DNA from: Roseiarcus sp963820775
GTDB taxonomy: Bacteria > Pseudomonadota > Alphaproteobacteria > Rhizobiales > Beijerinckiaceae
NCBI GenBank assembly: GCA_963820775.1
Contig: CAWGBF010000008.1
Location: 744,001 to 808,000, forward strand
DNA length: 64,000 bases
Reading direction: 5' to 3'
Below, one piece after another: positions 1-9,092 of the stretch. Both the position numbers and the translations under genes were made by a program. The notes beneath the pieces are model-generated. The model saw nothing but the letters and a program-made list of their open reading frames with translations, made no database searches and had not been told where the DNA came from. Positions within the stretch are counted from its first letter, which is position 1, and every line of letters starts with the position of its first letter.

Positions 1-748
1 CGGCGATCCATCCTTCGAATTTGGTTTCGTCCAGGGCTAGAAGAATCTCGGTGACGTCGAGGTCTCCCTCATCGAGGGGGGTGAAAGCGAAGGGCGTCTT
101 TCGCAAGCCCTTCAGATGCACGTAGGAAATGCGGTTCCTATGTTCGCGGATCATTGCTGCGGGCTCGCCGCCGGCTGCGGCAAGATGAGCCGTGTCCGGA
201 CAGAAGTCGATTGAGGTTTTGGCGAAGACTTTGCGGACCTCCTCCGGCCCCTCGACGACCGTGCTCAGGTGAGGATGGTAGTGGGCTCGCAGGCCGCGCT
301 CCGCCGCAATCTCGACGACCCTATCCAGCGCTTCGGCAAGGCGGTCGTGATCGCCGGGACCGAGCCCGGACGCGCGCTTAGCTCCGCCTCCAACCACGAG
401 ATGTTCCGCGCCGACCGCGGCCGCCGCGTCGGCGGCGCGTCGTATCTTCGCCAACTCCTCCTCGAGGATCGCGGAAAAGATGAAGTTGGCGCCGGAATAG
501 ACCGCGATCAGTTTGACGCCTGCGTTCGAAAGGCTTGTGCGAAGCGATCCGCGGTTAGCCTCGTAGTCGAGCAAATTGCCATCGAACAATTCGACGCCTT
601 CGTAACTCGCCTCGCCGATCTCCGCGATGGCGCGCGCCATATCGCCGAAGGTGCGATAGGTGAGCTCGGCGATCGAAGTGACGCCAACCGCATTGCCGCC
701 CAGGGGGCCCCAGCAATTTGCGTGATGGGCCTTTCTTCTCGCCCTCAT
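1..748 (-). CDS. Sugar phosphate isomerase/epimerase (TIM barrel), 3' end outside window
   Basis: The minus strand is open from an ATG at 748 to the left edge, giving at least 249 residues. The translation begins with a run containing NCWGPLGGNAVGV and later shows YEGVELFDG, HLVVGGGAKR, AHYHPH, DFCPDTAHL and YVHLKGL. These are the spaced Glu, His and Asp metal-site motifs of the xylose-isomerase-like TIM-barrel family (IolE, hydroxypyruvate isomerase and related enzymes). The exact substrate cannot be read from sequence. It lies on the same strand and downstream of a DUF1537 kinase and a DeoR repressor, so a sugar-acid isomerase or dehydratase role in that pathway is the natural inference. 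The C-terminus is missing because the window ends. Confidence 0.85.
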   Translation of the reverse strand, partial: MRARRKAHHANCWGPLGGNAVGVTSIAELTYRTFGDMARAIAEIGEASYEGVELFDGNLLDYEANRGSLRTSLSNAGVKLIAVYSGANFIFSAILEEELAKIRRAADAAAAVGAEHLVVGGGAKRASGLGPGDHDRLAEALDRVVEIAAERGLRAHYHPHLSTVVEGPEEVRKVFAKTSIDFCPDTAHLAAAGGEPAAMIREHRNRISYVHLKGLRKTPFAFTPLDEGDLDVTEILLALDETKFEGWIA

Positions 749-1065
749 GCCGCCGCCTCCCCGCCGCCGCGTGTAAGTCCGCGACGCTGTTCCACGTTCA
801 AGAAATCGTTGTCATTGAGTCGCGGCGAACAGCACCAAATATATCTATGCGTTTGACGGCGCCTGACGTCGCTCGGCGCAAAAGCTACTGCAGAAGTTCC
901 GCTCAATCCACGTCTACGCCCACGACCATTTCAATCAAGCGCGCCATCTAATTGTCCGGCAAGTCTGTAAGCAAAGACGCTCTACCGCCTTGGCCGAATG
1001 GCGCCCTCTGACGGTGGAGATCGCCGTTCGACCGGATAGCGGCCACTGTGAAGCGCTTCGAGACT
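749..1065. other. Intergenic stretch without a recognisable gene
   Basis: These 317 bases separate the DUF1537 kinase stop from the isomerase start, both on the minus strand. I see no convincing coding frame, RNA or terminator. The gap is long enough to hold a separate promoter for the isomerase. Confidence 0.5.
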
Positions 1066-2127
1066 TCAGCTCAGATGCTCCAGGAGCCAATCCGCCTCGC
1101 CAAAAGCGCCGGACTTGGAGGCGCAGAGGGTTCCCGACCAAAGGCCGGACTCCATGCGAGAGGCGGGAACGCCATGTAGAAATTCGCCGTCCACGCTAAG
1201 CCTGGTTGCTTTTAGCGCGCGGCAAAGGGCGGCGAATGTCTCCCCGCCAACCACCGTCAGTCCGCCAAGCGGCGGAAGGCGGCCGGAGAGCAGCTCCAGG
1301 CCGCGGCCAATACGCTCGGCCGCCTCCATCTCGGTCAAACCCGATGGCAGCGCGGGCAAGACAACAACGCAGCGGCCAAATGTCTCGAGCGTCGTCCGGG
1401 CGCGGCTGACGAAACTGGGTTCGGTTGCCATGGGCGCCAACCAGTCCGGCTGCGCCGCGCCGAAGACTTCCACCTGACGAAGGGAAACCGGGTGACGCGA
1501 GCCGACAATCACGAGATGCGGCTGATTCAAAGGTTGCGCGGCCCGAGGCGGTTGTTGCGCGAGCGCCCTCGCCAGTCCAGCCGCGCCACACCAGAGCGTC
1601 GTGGGTTCATTCGCGTGGCGTTTCGCAATGGCGTCAAGATCGGCGTCGCTCTCGGCGTCGAGCAGGATAATTTCGCAGTCGACGCCATGAGAAGAGACGC
1701 CATGACGCTTGAGCTCCGCGCCGACGTCCTTGATCAGCTGGGGATCACCCGACGATGGCGCCAGCATATGGAGACCATCTCGCGTGAAGCGGCCGTGAGC
1801 GGGAACCGCAGGCGCCAGCACAATCCGGCGGAACATGCCGGACCTAACGATCACGGCCAGCTCCGCGGCCCAATGCCCGCGCAGCAAACTGTCAATCTTC
1901 TTGAACGCGACATCGGCGCCCGAATAACAGCGGATGCTTTCGCGCGTGAGGGCGACCGCAGTCTTTTCGTCGCCGTCACGGCAGGACAGGTTCAGGGCAT
2001 AGGAGCCTTCGGGCGCTCCGGTCGTAGGATCCAACAGAACAGGCAGCGGACCGATGCGGCCGGTGAACTGAGCAGCGGTGTCGAGCGCTCCAGTAAGGTC
2101 GTCGGCTATCAAGCGTAAGATCGTCAT
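1066..2127 (-). CDS. Four-carbon acid sugar kinase family protein (DUF1537; DtnK/OtnK-like)
   Basis: This 353-residue protein begins MTILRLIADDLTGALDTA, the N-terminal signature of the DUF1537 kinase family. Characterised members phosphorylate D-threonate, D-erythronate or 3-oxo-tetronate at O4 using ATP. The C-terminal nucleotide-binding domain is visible in LTVVGGETFAALCRAL and SGTLCASKSGAFGEADWL. It is shorter than the 400-470 residues usual for the family, but both end motifs are present so it looks complete. Its ATG overlaps the last four bases of the upstream deoR gene, which implies translational coupling. A PdxA2-type dehydrogenase, the usual partner, is encoded divergently at 3560. 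The substrate isomer is not determined; threonate or erythronate is the inference. Confidence 0.85.
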   Translation of the reverse strand: MTILRLIADDLTGALDTAAQFTGRIGPLPVLLDPTTGAPEGSYALNLSCRDGDEKTAVALTRESIRCYSGADVAFKKIDSLLRGHWAAELAVIVRSGMFRRIVLAPAVPAHGRFTRDGLHMLAPSSGDPQLIKDVGAELKRHGVSSHGVDCEIILLDAESDADLDAIAKRHANEPTTLWCGAAGLARALAQQPPRAAQPLNQPHLVIVGSRHPVSLRQVEVFGAAQPDWLAPMATEPSFVSRARTTLETFGRCVVVLPALPSGLTEMEAAERIGRGLELLSGRLPPLGGLTVVGGETFAALCRALKATRLSVDGEFLHGVPASRMESGLWSGTLCASKSGAFGEADWLLEHLS

Positions 2128-2948
2128 GCGACGGCTTGCGCCGCCCCGCCCTTGGAGGGAACGACCTTCACCTCAAGGCCGAGATCCCGCATGCGCGCGA
2201 TCTCAGCGGGATCGGCGCGATCGTCGGTTATCATCTCGTGAACCGCGGTAAGCTCGCAGATCTTGCAGAATGCCGCCGCGCCGAACTTGGAAGCGTCCGC
2301 AAGAAGAACGATCCTGCGCGCCGCTGAGATCATAGCCCGTTTCATCGCCGCAGCTTCAAGCGAGGTTTCCGTCAACGCCAGGCCGCTGATGGCGTGTGTT
2401 CCGATGAGTGCGACATCGACTCGAAGGTTGCCAAGAAAGCTCTCGCCGGGCTCGCCAAGGACGGTCAGGGATTCCGGCCGCACCGTGCCGCCGAGACAGA
2501 GCACACGAATCCTGCTCGAGGCGGACAAAGCCTGGCCGATGCCGAGGTCGTTGGTGACCGCGGTCAGCGCGATGTCGCGCTCGACCGAGGCGCGAGCCGC
2601 CGCGAGAACGGTCGAACTGCTGTCAAAGATGACGCTCGCGCCAGAATGAAGCGTCGCGGCCGCAGCGAGCCCGATCGATTCCTTTTCCGGCCGGCCGAAT
2701 TCAGCCGTGATCGCGGCCTCTGGCTCGAAGGTTGATTGAAGCTGCCGCTGAATCAGCGCGCCGCCATGCGAGCGCTCAAGATAGCCGCGCTCCTCCAGAT
2801 GCTCGAGGTCGCGGCGCACCGTCGACAGCGAGATGCCGATCGCCTCTGACAGTTCCTGGATCGAGGCTGCCCCGCGCTTGCGGATGTGCTCGAGCATGAA
2901 GGCCCGGCGCTGCGCGGGTATGAGGTCGGGGCGGCGAATCGGGACCAT
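2124..2948 (-). CDS. DeoR/GlpR family transcriptional regulator
   Basis: The 274-residue protein has an N-terminal winged helix (RRAFMLEHIRKRG, then SIQELSEAIGISLSTVRRDL and LEERGYLERSHGGA) followed by a DeoR C-terminal sugar-phosphate sensor domain (ATLHSGASVIFDSSST, LGGTVRPESLTVLG, LADASKFGAAAF). DeoR proteins usually repress sugar catabolic operons and are released by a phosphorylated intermediate. It is the first gene of a minus-strand operon with the DUF1537 kinase, overlapping it by four bases. It is separated from the divergent pdxA2-type gene by about 610 bp that would hold both promoters. The inferred effector is a phosphorylated four-carbon sugar acid. Confidence 0.93.
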   Translation of the reverse strand: MVPIRRPDLIPAQRRAFMLEHIRKRGAASIQELSEAIGISLSTVRRDLEHLEERGYLERSHGGALIQRQLQSTFEPEAAITAEFGRPEKESIGLAAAATLHSGASVIFDSSSTVLAAARASVERDIALTAVTNDLGIGQALSASSRIRVLCLGGTVRPESLTVLGEPGESFLGNLRVDVALIGTHAISGLALTETSLEAAAMKRAMISAARRIVLLADASKFGAAAFCKICELTAVHEMITDDRADPAEIARMRDLGLEVKVVPSKGGAAQAVA

Positions 2949-3559
2949 GGCCGTTCTGTCAGGCTGCGAGTTCGAGGCGCTGCTTCTCTGCTCGCGCTGG
3001 CGCCTGATTTTGGCAGAAAATGGCAGTTTACGTCCGCTGTCAACAGCTCAACGCCGGGTCGGGCGCTTTGGCTCGGAATGGAGTGGGGTTGGCCGCCTTC
3101 TGCGCGGCGGGCCCGCGACGGTGGTTCGTGCGATCCGTTTGGATTTTCTTGGCGTGTGGCCTTTTCGCCGCGAAAATGCCCGCCAGGGCGTGTTGGATTT
3201 CCTTGGATTTCCTTGGATTCTCTCGTCCGAATATAGCCTTTTCAATGGGTTACGCGGACAAAAGCGTAAAAATTTTTCTCAGCGCTTTTCTCGGGCCTGA
3301 CCCGCGCCGGAGAGACGCCTACGGTTTCGGGCATGCGGAAGGGCAGGATTGCTCATAAGGCAAGCTTAACCCTGATTCTGATTTTCTGCAAGAAATTGTC
3401 ATCTGGGCCGCTCTCCTTTCGGCCGCCCTCAATCCAAAGTAACGCGCTCCAGCCGGCGTAAAAAGGCGCGTCCATTATACCGAATGAGAGAATTCTGATT
3501 TTTTTTGGCTTTTCATGCTGCAAAGGTCGCGCTAAGCTCTCAAGAGCGAAGGGGGGAAC
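2949..3559. other. Divergent intergenic region between deoR-type and pdxA2-type genes
   Basis: About 610 bp carry no credible gene. The stretch contains a copy of a dispersed repeat (3192-3254) and AT-richer sequence from 3225 to 3290 and 3480 to 3510. It probably includes the promoters for both divergent transcripts and the DeoR operator, but no operator palindrome stood out by eye. Confidence 0.5.
3192..3254 (+). repeat. Dispersed intergenic repeat, copy 1
   Basis: This 63-bp stretch aligns without gaps to the reverse complement of 35047-35109, with about 47 of 63 bases identical by eye. The shared core includes TCGTCCGAAT and GGGTTACG. This copy has three TTGGATT(T/C) units in a row. Both copies lie in long non-coding gaps, so shared coding does not explain the match. 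It could be a genome-wide dispersed repeat or a small structured RNA. Confidence 0.6.
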
Positions 3560-4603
3560 GTGACTGGTCCCAGGATAGCGGTGACGTCGGGCGACCCGGC
3601 CGGTATCGGTCCGGAGATCATGGCGCGGGCGGCGGCTGGCTTGCGCGAACGCGTCGCGGCTGGAGAGTTCTCGCTTGTCCTCATCGGCGCGCGCTCGACA
3701 CACCAGGAAGCGCTGAAACAACTCGGGTTGGACGATCCCGCGACGACGGTCTCCGCCGCGAAGGCTGGCGCTGATCTACCCCCGATCGGTTTCCTCGACA
3801 TCGACGCAGCCCATGTTCCGGTGCCGACCGGCCAATCGACGGCGGAGGGCGGCCGCATCGCGTATGACGCGATCGCAACCGCCGTGCGCCTCGCGCTCGA
3901 CGGCGTAGCTGGCGCCATTTGCACAGGCCCGATCAGCAAGGAAGCGCTCAATTTCGCAGGCCACCACTATAGCGGCCACACCGAGCTTCTCGCCGATCTC
4001 ACCGGCGCGCGCGACAGCGTGATGTTGCTGGTTCACGGCGCCATGCGCGTGAGCCACATCACCACTCACACCGCGCTCGAGGACGTGCCCAAGCACGTGA
4101 CGCCGGAACGGATAAGCCGCGTCGTCGCCCTCACCGACGAGGCCCTCAAGGCGCTTAACGCGCCGCGTCGCCGCATCGCCATTGCGGCGCTCAATCCGCA
4201 TGCGGGCGAAGGTGGTCTCTTCGGACGGCAGGACATTGATATCGTCGAACCGACCATCCAGCGCCTGCGCGAGCGAGGCTATGATGTCCATGGGCCGGTT
4301 CCGGGCGACACTGTTTTCGTTAAACTTCGCGCCGAACAGTTCGACGCCGTGGTCGCCATGTATCACGACCAGGGGCACATTCCGGTTAAGCTGCTCGGCT
4401 TCTCCGTTGACAGTAAGACCGGCCGCTGGGAGGCGCTGAGCGGCGTCAACGTCACCCTCGGCCTTCCAATCATCCGTACGTCCGTCGACCACGGCACGGC
4501 CTTCGACATAGCGGGCCGCGGAATCGCGAGCGAGACCAGCCTTGTCGAGGCGATCGATCTCGCCGTCACCCTGGCGCGCGCGCGCCAAACAGTGAGGGCT
4601 TAG
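3560..4603 (+). CDS. pdxA2: PdxA2-type 4-phospho-sugar-acid dehydrogenase (PdxA family)
   Basis: The 347-residue protein starts at GTG 3560 behind an AAGGGGGG ribosome site. It opens with RIAVTSGDPAGIGPEI and carries the PdxA metal ligands in HITTHTALEDV and MYHDQGHIPVKLLGF. PdxA makes a pyridoxal precursor from 4-hydroxythreonine phosphate. PdxA2 paralogues next to DUF1537 kinases instead oxidise and decarboxylate D-threonate or D-erythronate 4-phosphate to dihydroxyacetone phosphate. The neighbouring kinase and DeoR regulator, and the lack of ksgA or other PdxA-type neighbours, favour the catabolic role. It is intact, unlike several genes that follow. A purely biosynthetic PdxA function is the alternative. 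Confidence 0.88.
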   Translation: MTGPRIAVTSGDPAGIGPEIMARAAAGLRERVAAGEFSLVLIGARSTHQEALKQLGLDDPATTVSAAKAGADLPPIGFLDIDAAHVPVPTGQSTAEGGRIAYDAIATAVRLALDGVAGAICTGPISKEALNFAGHHYSGHTELLADLTGARDSVMLLVHGAMRVSHITTHTALEDVPKHVTPERISRVVALTDEALKALNAPRRRIAIAALNPHAGEGGLFGRQDIDIVEPTIQRLRERGYDVHGPVPGDTVFVKLRAEQFDAVVAMYHDQGHIPVKLLGFSVDSKTGRWEALSGVNVTLGLPIIRTSVDHGTAFDIAGRGIASETSLVEAIDLAVTLARARQTVRA

Positions 4604-4693
4604 AGGGGCGCCGGCTCGCCTATTTCCAGAACATAGTGAAGGGCCTCGTGCTTGTGCTCTCGGTGTTCTCACGATCGACCGCGAGAATCCGAA

Positions 4694-6168
4694 ATGACCA
4701 TCCAGACCATGCGCGACTTCGGCATCGGCGAGGGCCAGCTCTATATCGGCGGCCGTTGGGTCGATTCGGCGAGCCGCGACCGGCGCGAGATCGCGAATCC
4801 GAAGGACGAGAGCGTCGTCGCCTTGGCGCCTTCCTTCACGACTGAAGACGCCGACCGTGCGGTGGCGGCCGCGCGTAAGGCCCAGCCGGCTTGGCGCGCC
4901 GCAACGCCGATGGAGCGCGGAGCGCTTCTGCAAAAGTTTGCGACGCTGATCGACGAAAGACGCTGATCAACGAAAACAGCGAGACGCTGGCTGGGCTTCT
5001 CACCGCCGAAGGCGGCAAGCTCCTGCCGGAATCGCGCATCGACGCGAATTTCGCCGCCCTTTTGCTGCGTTACGCCGCCGAGAGCGCTCGAAGACTCCAG
5101 GGCGAGATCCTGCCTGGCGAAGGCCGCCAGGAGCAGATCTGGATTCAGCGCGCGCCCTATGGCGGGGTCGCCGGCATCACCGCCTGGAACTTCCCCGCTG
5201 CGCTGTTCGCCCGCAAGGTCGGCCCGGCGCTGGAAACACCATTGTCGTCAAGCCGCACGAGCTGACGCCCTTGACCACGCTGGTGCTCGGCGAACTCAGC
5301 CGGCGCGCCGGCATACCTGAGGGCGTTATCAATATCGTGGTCGGCGACGGCCGAACAGTCGGCGCTATCTCGTGTCTCACAAAGGCACTGACCTCGTCTC
5401 GATGACCGGCAGCGTACGCGCGGGCGGCGAGATCTATGCGCTCGGCGCCGAACGCATCAAGCCGATCCGCCTCGAGCTTGGCGGCAAGGCGCCCTTCATC
5501 GTCATGGACGACGCCGATGTCGACAAGGCGGTTGACGCGGCTGTGACGTCGAAGTTCTTCTTCGGCGGCTCGGTGTGCACCTGCAACGACCGCATGTACC
5601 TGCACAAGACAATCCACGACGCGTTCCTCGACAAGTTCCTGGCCAAGGTCAAAAAGCTCAAGGTCGGCGATCCCACGAGCGACGTGCAGGTTGGCCCGCG
5701 CATCAGCGCGGTCGAGTGAACAAGCTCGAAGCGATGAAGGCCAAGGCGATCGAGCAGAAGGCGACCCCGCTCATCGAGGGCAAGGCGCAAGGCGCCGGGT
5801 TCGAACGCGGCCATTGGTTTTTCCCGACCGTCTTCTCGGTCAAGTCTAACGACCTCGAAATTATGAAGCAGGAGACCTTCGGCCCGCTGATCGCGCCGAT
5901 GGCGGTCGACGACTTCGATCAGGCGCTCGCCTACGCCAACGATTCCGACTACGGCCTCTCGGCCTATGTGTTCACTCACGACAATCGCAAGATCATGCGC
6001 GCCGTAAACGAGCTCGAATTCGGCGAAATCTACGTCAACCGCCCGTCTGGGGAGAGCCCGGACGGCTTCCATACCGGCTTCCGCAAGAGCGGCCTCGGCG
6101 GCGAGGACGGCCAGCATGGCATCGAGGGCTTCATGCACAAGAAGACGCTCTACACCAACTACGCATGA
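4694..6168 (+). pseudogene. aldA: Lactaldehyde/glycolaldehyde dehydrogenase (AldA-like), multiply frameshifted
   Basis: The segments read together give an aldehyde dehydrogenase closely resembling E. coli AldA. They run from LYIGGRWVDSASRDRREIAN through GVAGITAWNFPAALFARK, LVSMTGSVRAG and LELGGKAPFIVMDDADVDKA to the catalytic-Cys region GGSVCTCNDRMY and GFRKSGLGGEDGQHGI at the end. Four breaks interrupt the frame. They are a 17-bp tandem duplication at 4942-4975, a small deletion near 5232 (before GNTIVVKP), another near 5360, and one missing base near 5717 that turns an expected VELNKLEAM into VE-stop. A functional enzyme is not expected. The intact ancestor would have oxidised short hydroxyaldehydes, in keeping with the acid-sugar genes around it. 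Confidence 0.9.
4942..4975 (+). repeat. 17-bp near-perfect tandem duplication inside the aldA-like gene
   Basis: Bases 4942-4958 and 4959-4975 differ only at the eleventh position (G versus A). The duplication adds 17 bases, so it breaks the aldehyde dehydrogenase frame and leads to a stop at 4964-4966. Removing one copy restores a continuous reading through ATLI-E-ENSETLAGLL. Confidence 0.85.
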
Positions 6169-6282
6169 CCGCCCGGCCCCATGTCGCGCCGGATCGACCG
6201 AATCGCGTGGCGCTGCGCGCGCGAAGGATTGAGACGCAGCGATGCATACCCTGCTTGCGCGGGGTGAATGGGAGGAGCGTTT

Positions 6283-7449
6283 ATGCTGACGAAACTCACG
6301 ACGACTGCTTTGACCTTGGCCCTGATAGCGGCCGCGCCGATCGGCGCCTCCGCGGCAGATTACAAGTGGCCAGACAGCATCCCGCCCGAGGCCAAGCAGC
6401 TGATGGAGCCTCTGCCCTTATCGCCGACCGGTCAGGCCGTGCCGGGCTTTCCGAATGGCGCGCCGGCAGTCTCGGCGGACGGCCTGAAATTATCCGCTGA
6501 GGACATCGCCAAGCTGAAGGCGGGCAAGTTCACCGCAGGTCTCGTTATGCACACCATGGACGCAGGCTGGCCGCATCTCCAGGTCGCGGGGATCACGAAC
6601 ACGCTGAAGGAGTACGGGGTCGACGTCATTGGCGCCACGGACGCGAAATTCAACGTCGGTCAGCAGATCAGCGATCTCGAGCAGATGATCGCGCGCAAGC
6701 CCAACGTGATCTTCTCCATTCCGATCGACCCGAAGTCGGAGGCCGAAGCCTATAAGCGAAGCCTATAAGAAGCGGGGGCCGCCGGCATCAAGCTCGTCTT
6801 CCTCGACAACGTCCCGGTCGGCATGGCCCCGGGCAAGGACTACGTGTCCGTCGTGGCGGCCGACAACGAAAAGAACGCCTTCTTCGCCGCCGACGAGCTC
6901 GCGAAGGCGATCGGCGGCAAAGGCGAGGTCGGCATACTCACCCTTGTCTACGACTATTATTATTCCGTCGCGGCGCGGAAAGTCGGGGCGCTCAAGGCCT
7001 TCGCCCAATATCCGGGCATCAAGGTCGTGGAAGTCGGCACGTTCACCTCGCCCGAAAAGGCCTATGAGGTGGCGACGAGTATGCTCACCGCCCATCCGAA
7101 CCTAAAAGGCCTGTTCGTGGCCTGGGATACGCCGGCCCAGCAGGCGGTCGCAGCCGCCAAGACGCTGTTGCGCAACCTCATCATCACGACCAACGATCTC
7201 GCCGCCGACAGCGCGGTCAACGTGGCGCGCGGCGAGTTCCTCGCGGTCGGCGCGCAACAGCCCTACGATCAGGGGGTGGCGGAAGCCAAGGTCGCGGCGC
7301 TGGCGTTGCTCGGCAAGGAGGCGCCGCCCTATGTCTCGGTGCCGACGCTTCGAGTGGAGAAGATCAATCTGCTGAGCGCGCTCAAGCAGGTCACCAAGGA
7401 AGATCCGCCCGCCTCACTGATCAAACTCTGCGCCGACAAGTGCTTCTGA
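6283..7449 (+). pseudogene. Sugar ABC transporter periplasmic binding protein, interrupted by an in-frame TAA
   Basis: The start at 6283 follows a GGGAGGA ribosome site. A signal peptide (MLTKLTTTALTLALIAAAPIGASA) is followed by a periplasmic-binding-protein type 1 fold: FTAGLVMHTMDAGWPHLQV, GATDAKFNVGQQISDLEQMI, FSIPIDPKS, VAADNEKNAFFAADELAKA and AVGAQQPYDQGVAEAK. A TAA at 6766-6768 stops the frame, yet the downstream part (AGAAGIKLVFLDN to the end at 7449) is in the same frame. The stop lies in the second copy of a perfect 13-bp tandem duplication (6744-6769). The gene would have bound the sugar or sugar acid imported by the ATPase and permease that follow. A truncated product is the likely outcome. 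Confidence 0.85.
6744..6769 (+). repeat. Perfect 13-bp tandem duplication creating an in-frame stop
   Basis: CGAAGCCTATAAG occurs at 6744-6756 and again at 6757-6769. In the second copy the frame reads CTA TAA, placing a stop at 6766-6768. The reading frame before and after the duplicated block is the same, so about two further inserted bases must have accompanied the 13-bp gain. Confidence 0.85.
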
Positions 7450-7506
7450 CGTCTAAGGCCCGGCAAGTCGCGGCTTGCCGGGCCGAATCAGAGCCAAGGG
7501 GCGCCA

Positions 7507-9092
7507 TTGTCTAGTTCCGCGTCTCACGCGCCGCGCGTCGCCGTATCGATGGAGCGCATCGAGAAGTCGTTCGGCGAAAACCAAGTTCTGATCGACGTCA
7601 ACTTCGTGGTCAACGTGGGCGAAACGCACGCGCTGCTCGGTGAGAACGGCGCCGGCAAATCGACCCTGATGAAGGTGCTCATCGGGGTCTACACGGCGGA
7701 TGGCGGCGGTATCATCCTCGACGGCGAGGACGTCACGGCGCTATCGCTGCGCGAGCGGCTTGATCGCGGCGTCGCGATGATCTTTCAGGAACTGAGCGTC
7801 CTGCCAAACCGCACGGTGGCGGAGAACCTGTTCATCCTGCGCGAGCCGCGCGCCTTCGGATGGCGCATCGACACGCAACGGATGATCGCCGACGCGCAGG
7901 CGCTCATCGATCGATACGGCTTTGGTTTGCGCGCCTCCGCGCGCGTCGGCGATCTCGGCTTCGCGCAGCGCCAAATGGTCGAAATCCTGAAGGCGCTCTC
8001 TCGTGGCGCCAAGCTCCTCGTCATGGACGAGCCGACCTCATCGTTGACGGTGCGCGAGGAAGATACTTTGTTCGCGACGGTGGACCAGCTGAAAGCCTCC
8101 GGCATCGGCATTGTGTATATCAGCCATCGCATGGCGGATGCGCTGCGTCTCTCCGACCGTGTCTCGATCGTCAAGGACGGGCGTCTGATCGGGCCGCTTT
8201 TGCCGAGCGAGACGTCCATCGCCCACATCGCGTCGCTGATGTCGCGTTCGCCGGAAAGTCAAGGCGGGTCGACCCCCGTCGAGAGCGTCCCGGTCAAGCG
8301 AATCGCCGCCTCCAAAGCCACTCCGCCCGAGCTTTCGGTGTCTCAACTCCGGAGCGCGCGCAAGCTTTCGGACATCGCCTTTGACATTGAGGCTGGCGAG
8401 ATCGTGGGCCTCGCGGGTCTGGTCGGCAGCGGACGCTCCACGCTGGCCAAGGCGATTTTTGGCCTCGTTCCCGACGCGGCAGGCGCGGTCTCAGTTGGGG
8501 GCCGAACTGTGCAAACCGGCGACGTCTCGACCGCGGTCGCGGCTCGCATCGGCTTTGTGCCGGAGGATCGGAGACTGGAAGGCCTGATCGCCAACTGCTC
8601 GCTAGTCGAGAATTTCGCCCTGACCAATCTCACCAACTTGTCCTATGCGCCGGCTTTGGACCGATGGCGACGCAGCGGATCGCCTCGCTCTTCGCCCGCT
8701 ATCGCAGTGACCTCAGCCTGCTTTGCCACGGACCCTCCCAAGCCGCGCAGGAGCTCTCGGGCGGCAACCAGCAGAAGGTGGTCTTTGCAAAATGGCTAGC
8801 GACAAATCCCAAACTGCTCATTCTTGACGAGCCGACGTCAGGCGTCGACATCAACGCCAAGCGCGACATGCGTAAGCTCATCAAGCAGCTGGCTGCGCAG
8901 GGCGTAGGGGTTCTCTTGATCTCATCGGAACTTGAAGAGCTGATGGAGCTTTCCGACCAGATCCTGGTGATGGCCGCAGGGCGCATTACGCGCAGCCTCG
9001 AAAGGATCGACGACGAAGCGTCGCTTCGGGCGCTTCTCCAGACTGACGCCGCTCGACAGGCTGAGTTGCACAACAAGGAAAAAGCGGCATGA
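7507..9092 (+). pseudogene. Sugar ABC transporter ATPase (RbsA/XylG type, two ATPase domains), frameshifted
   Basis: Domain 1 has a Walker A (GENGAGKST), the segment FAQRQMVEILKAL in place of a canonical signature, and a Walker B (LLVMDEPTSSL). Domain 2 has the degenerate P-loop typical of RbsA proteins (GLVGSGRST), then LSGGNQQKVVFAKWL and LLILDEPTSGVDINAK. The frame changes near 8662, between YAPALDR and MATQRIASLFARY, which needs one extra base to restore. The start is uncertain: TTG at 7507 follows AAGGGG, while ATG at 7549 is the next in-frame option. It energises import with the permease that overlaps its stop codon. With the frameshift the second domain is lost, so transport is probably dead unless the shift is an assembly error. 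Confidence 0.87.

Noticed and set aside
3180..3235. TTGGATT repeats as a CRISPR or minisatellite
   Set aside because: There are only three short units without spacers; they form part of the dispersed repeat.
3776..4933. Long minus-strand open frame opposite pdxA2
   Set aside because: It overlaps a clear PdxA gene completely and its translation has no recognisable motif; GC-rich third positions open the opposite strand.
6766..6768. TAA in the binding protein as readthrough
   Set aside because: It lies inside a fresh 13-bp duplication, so mutation explains it better.
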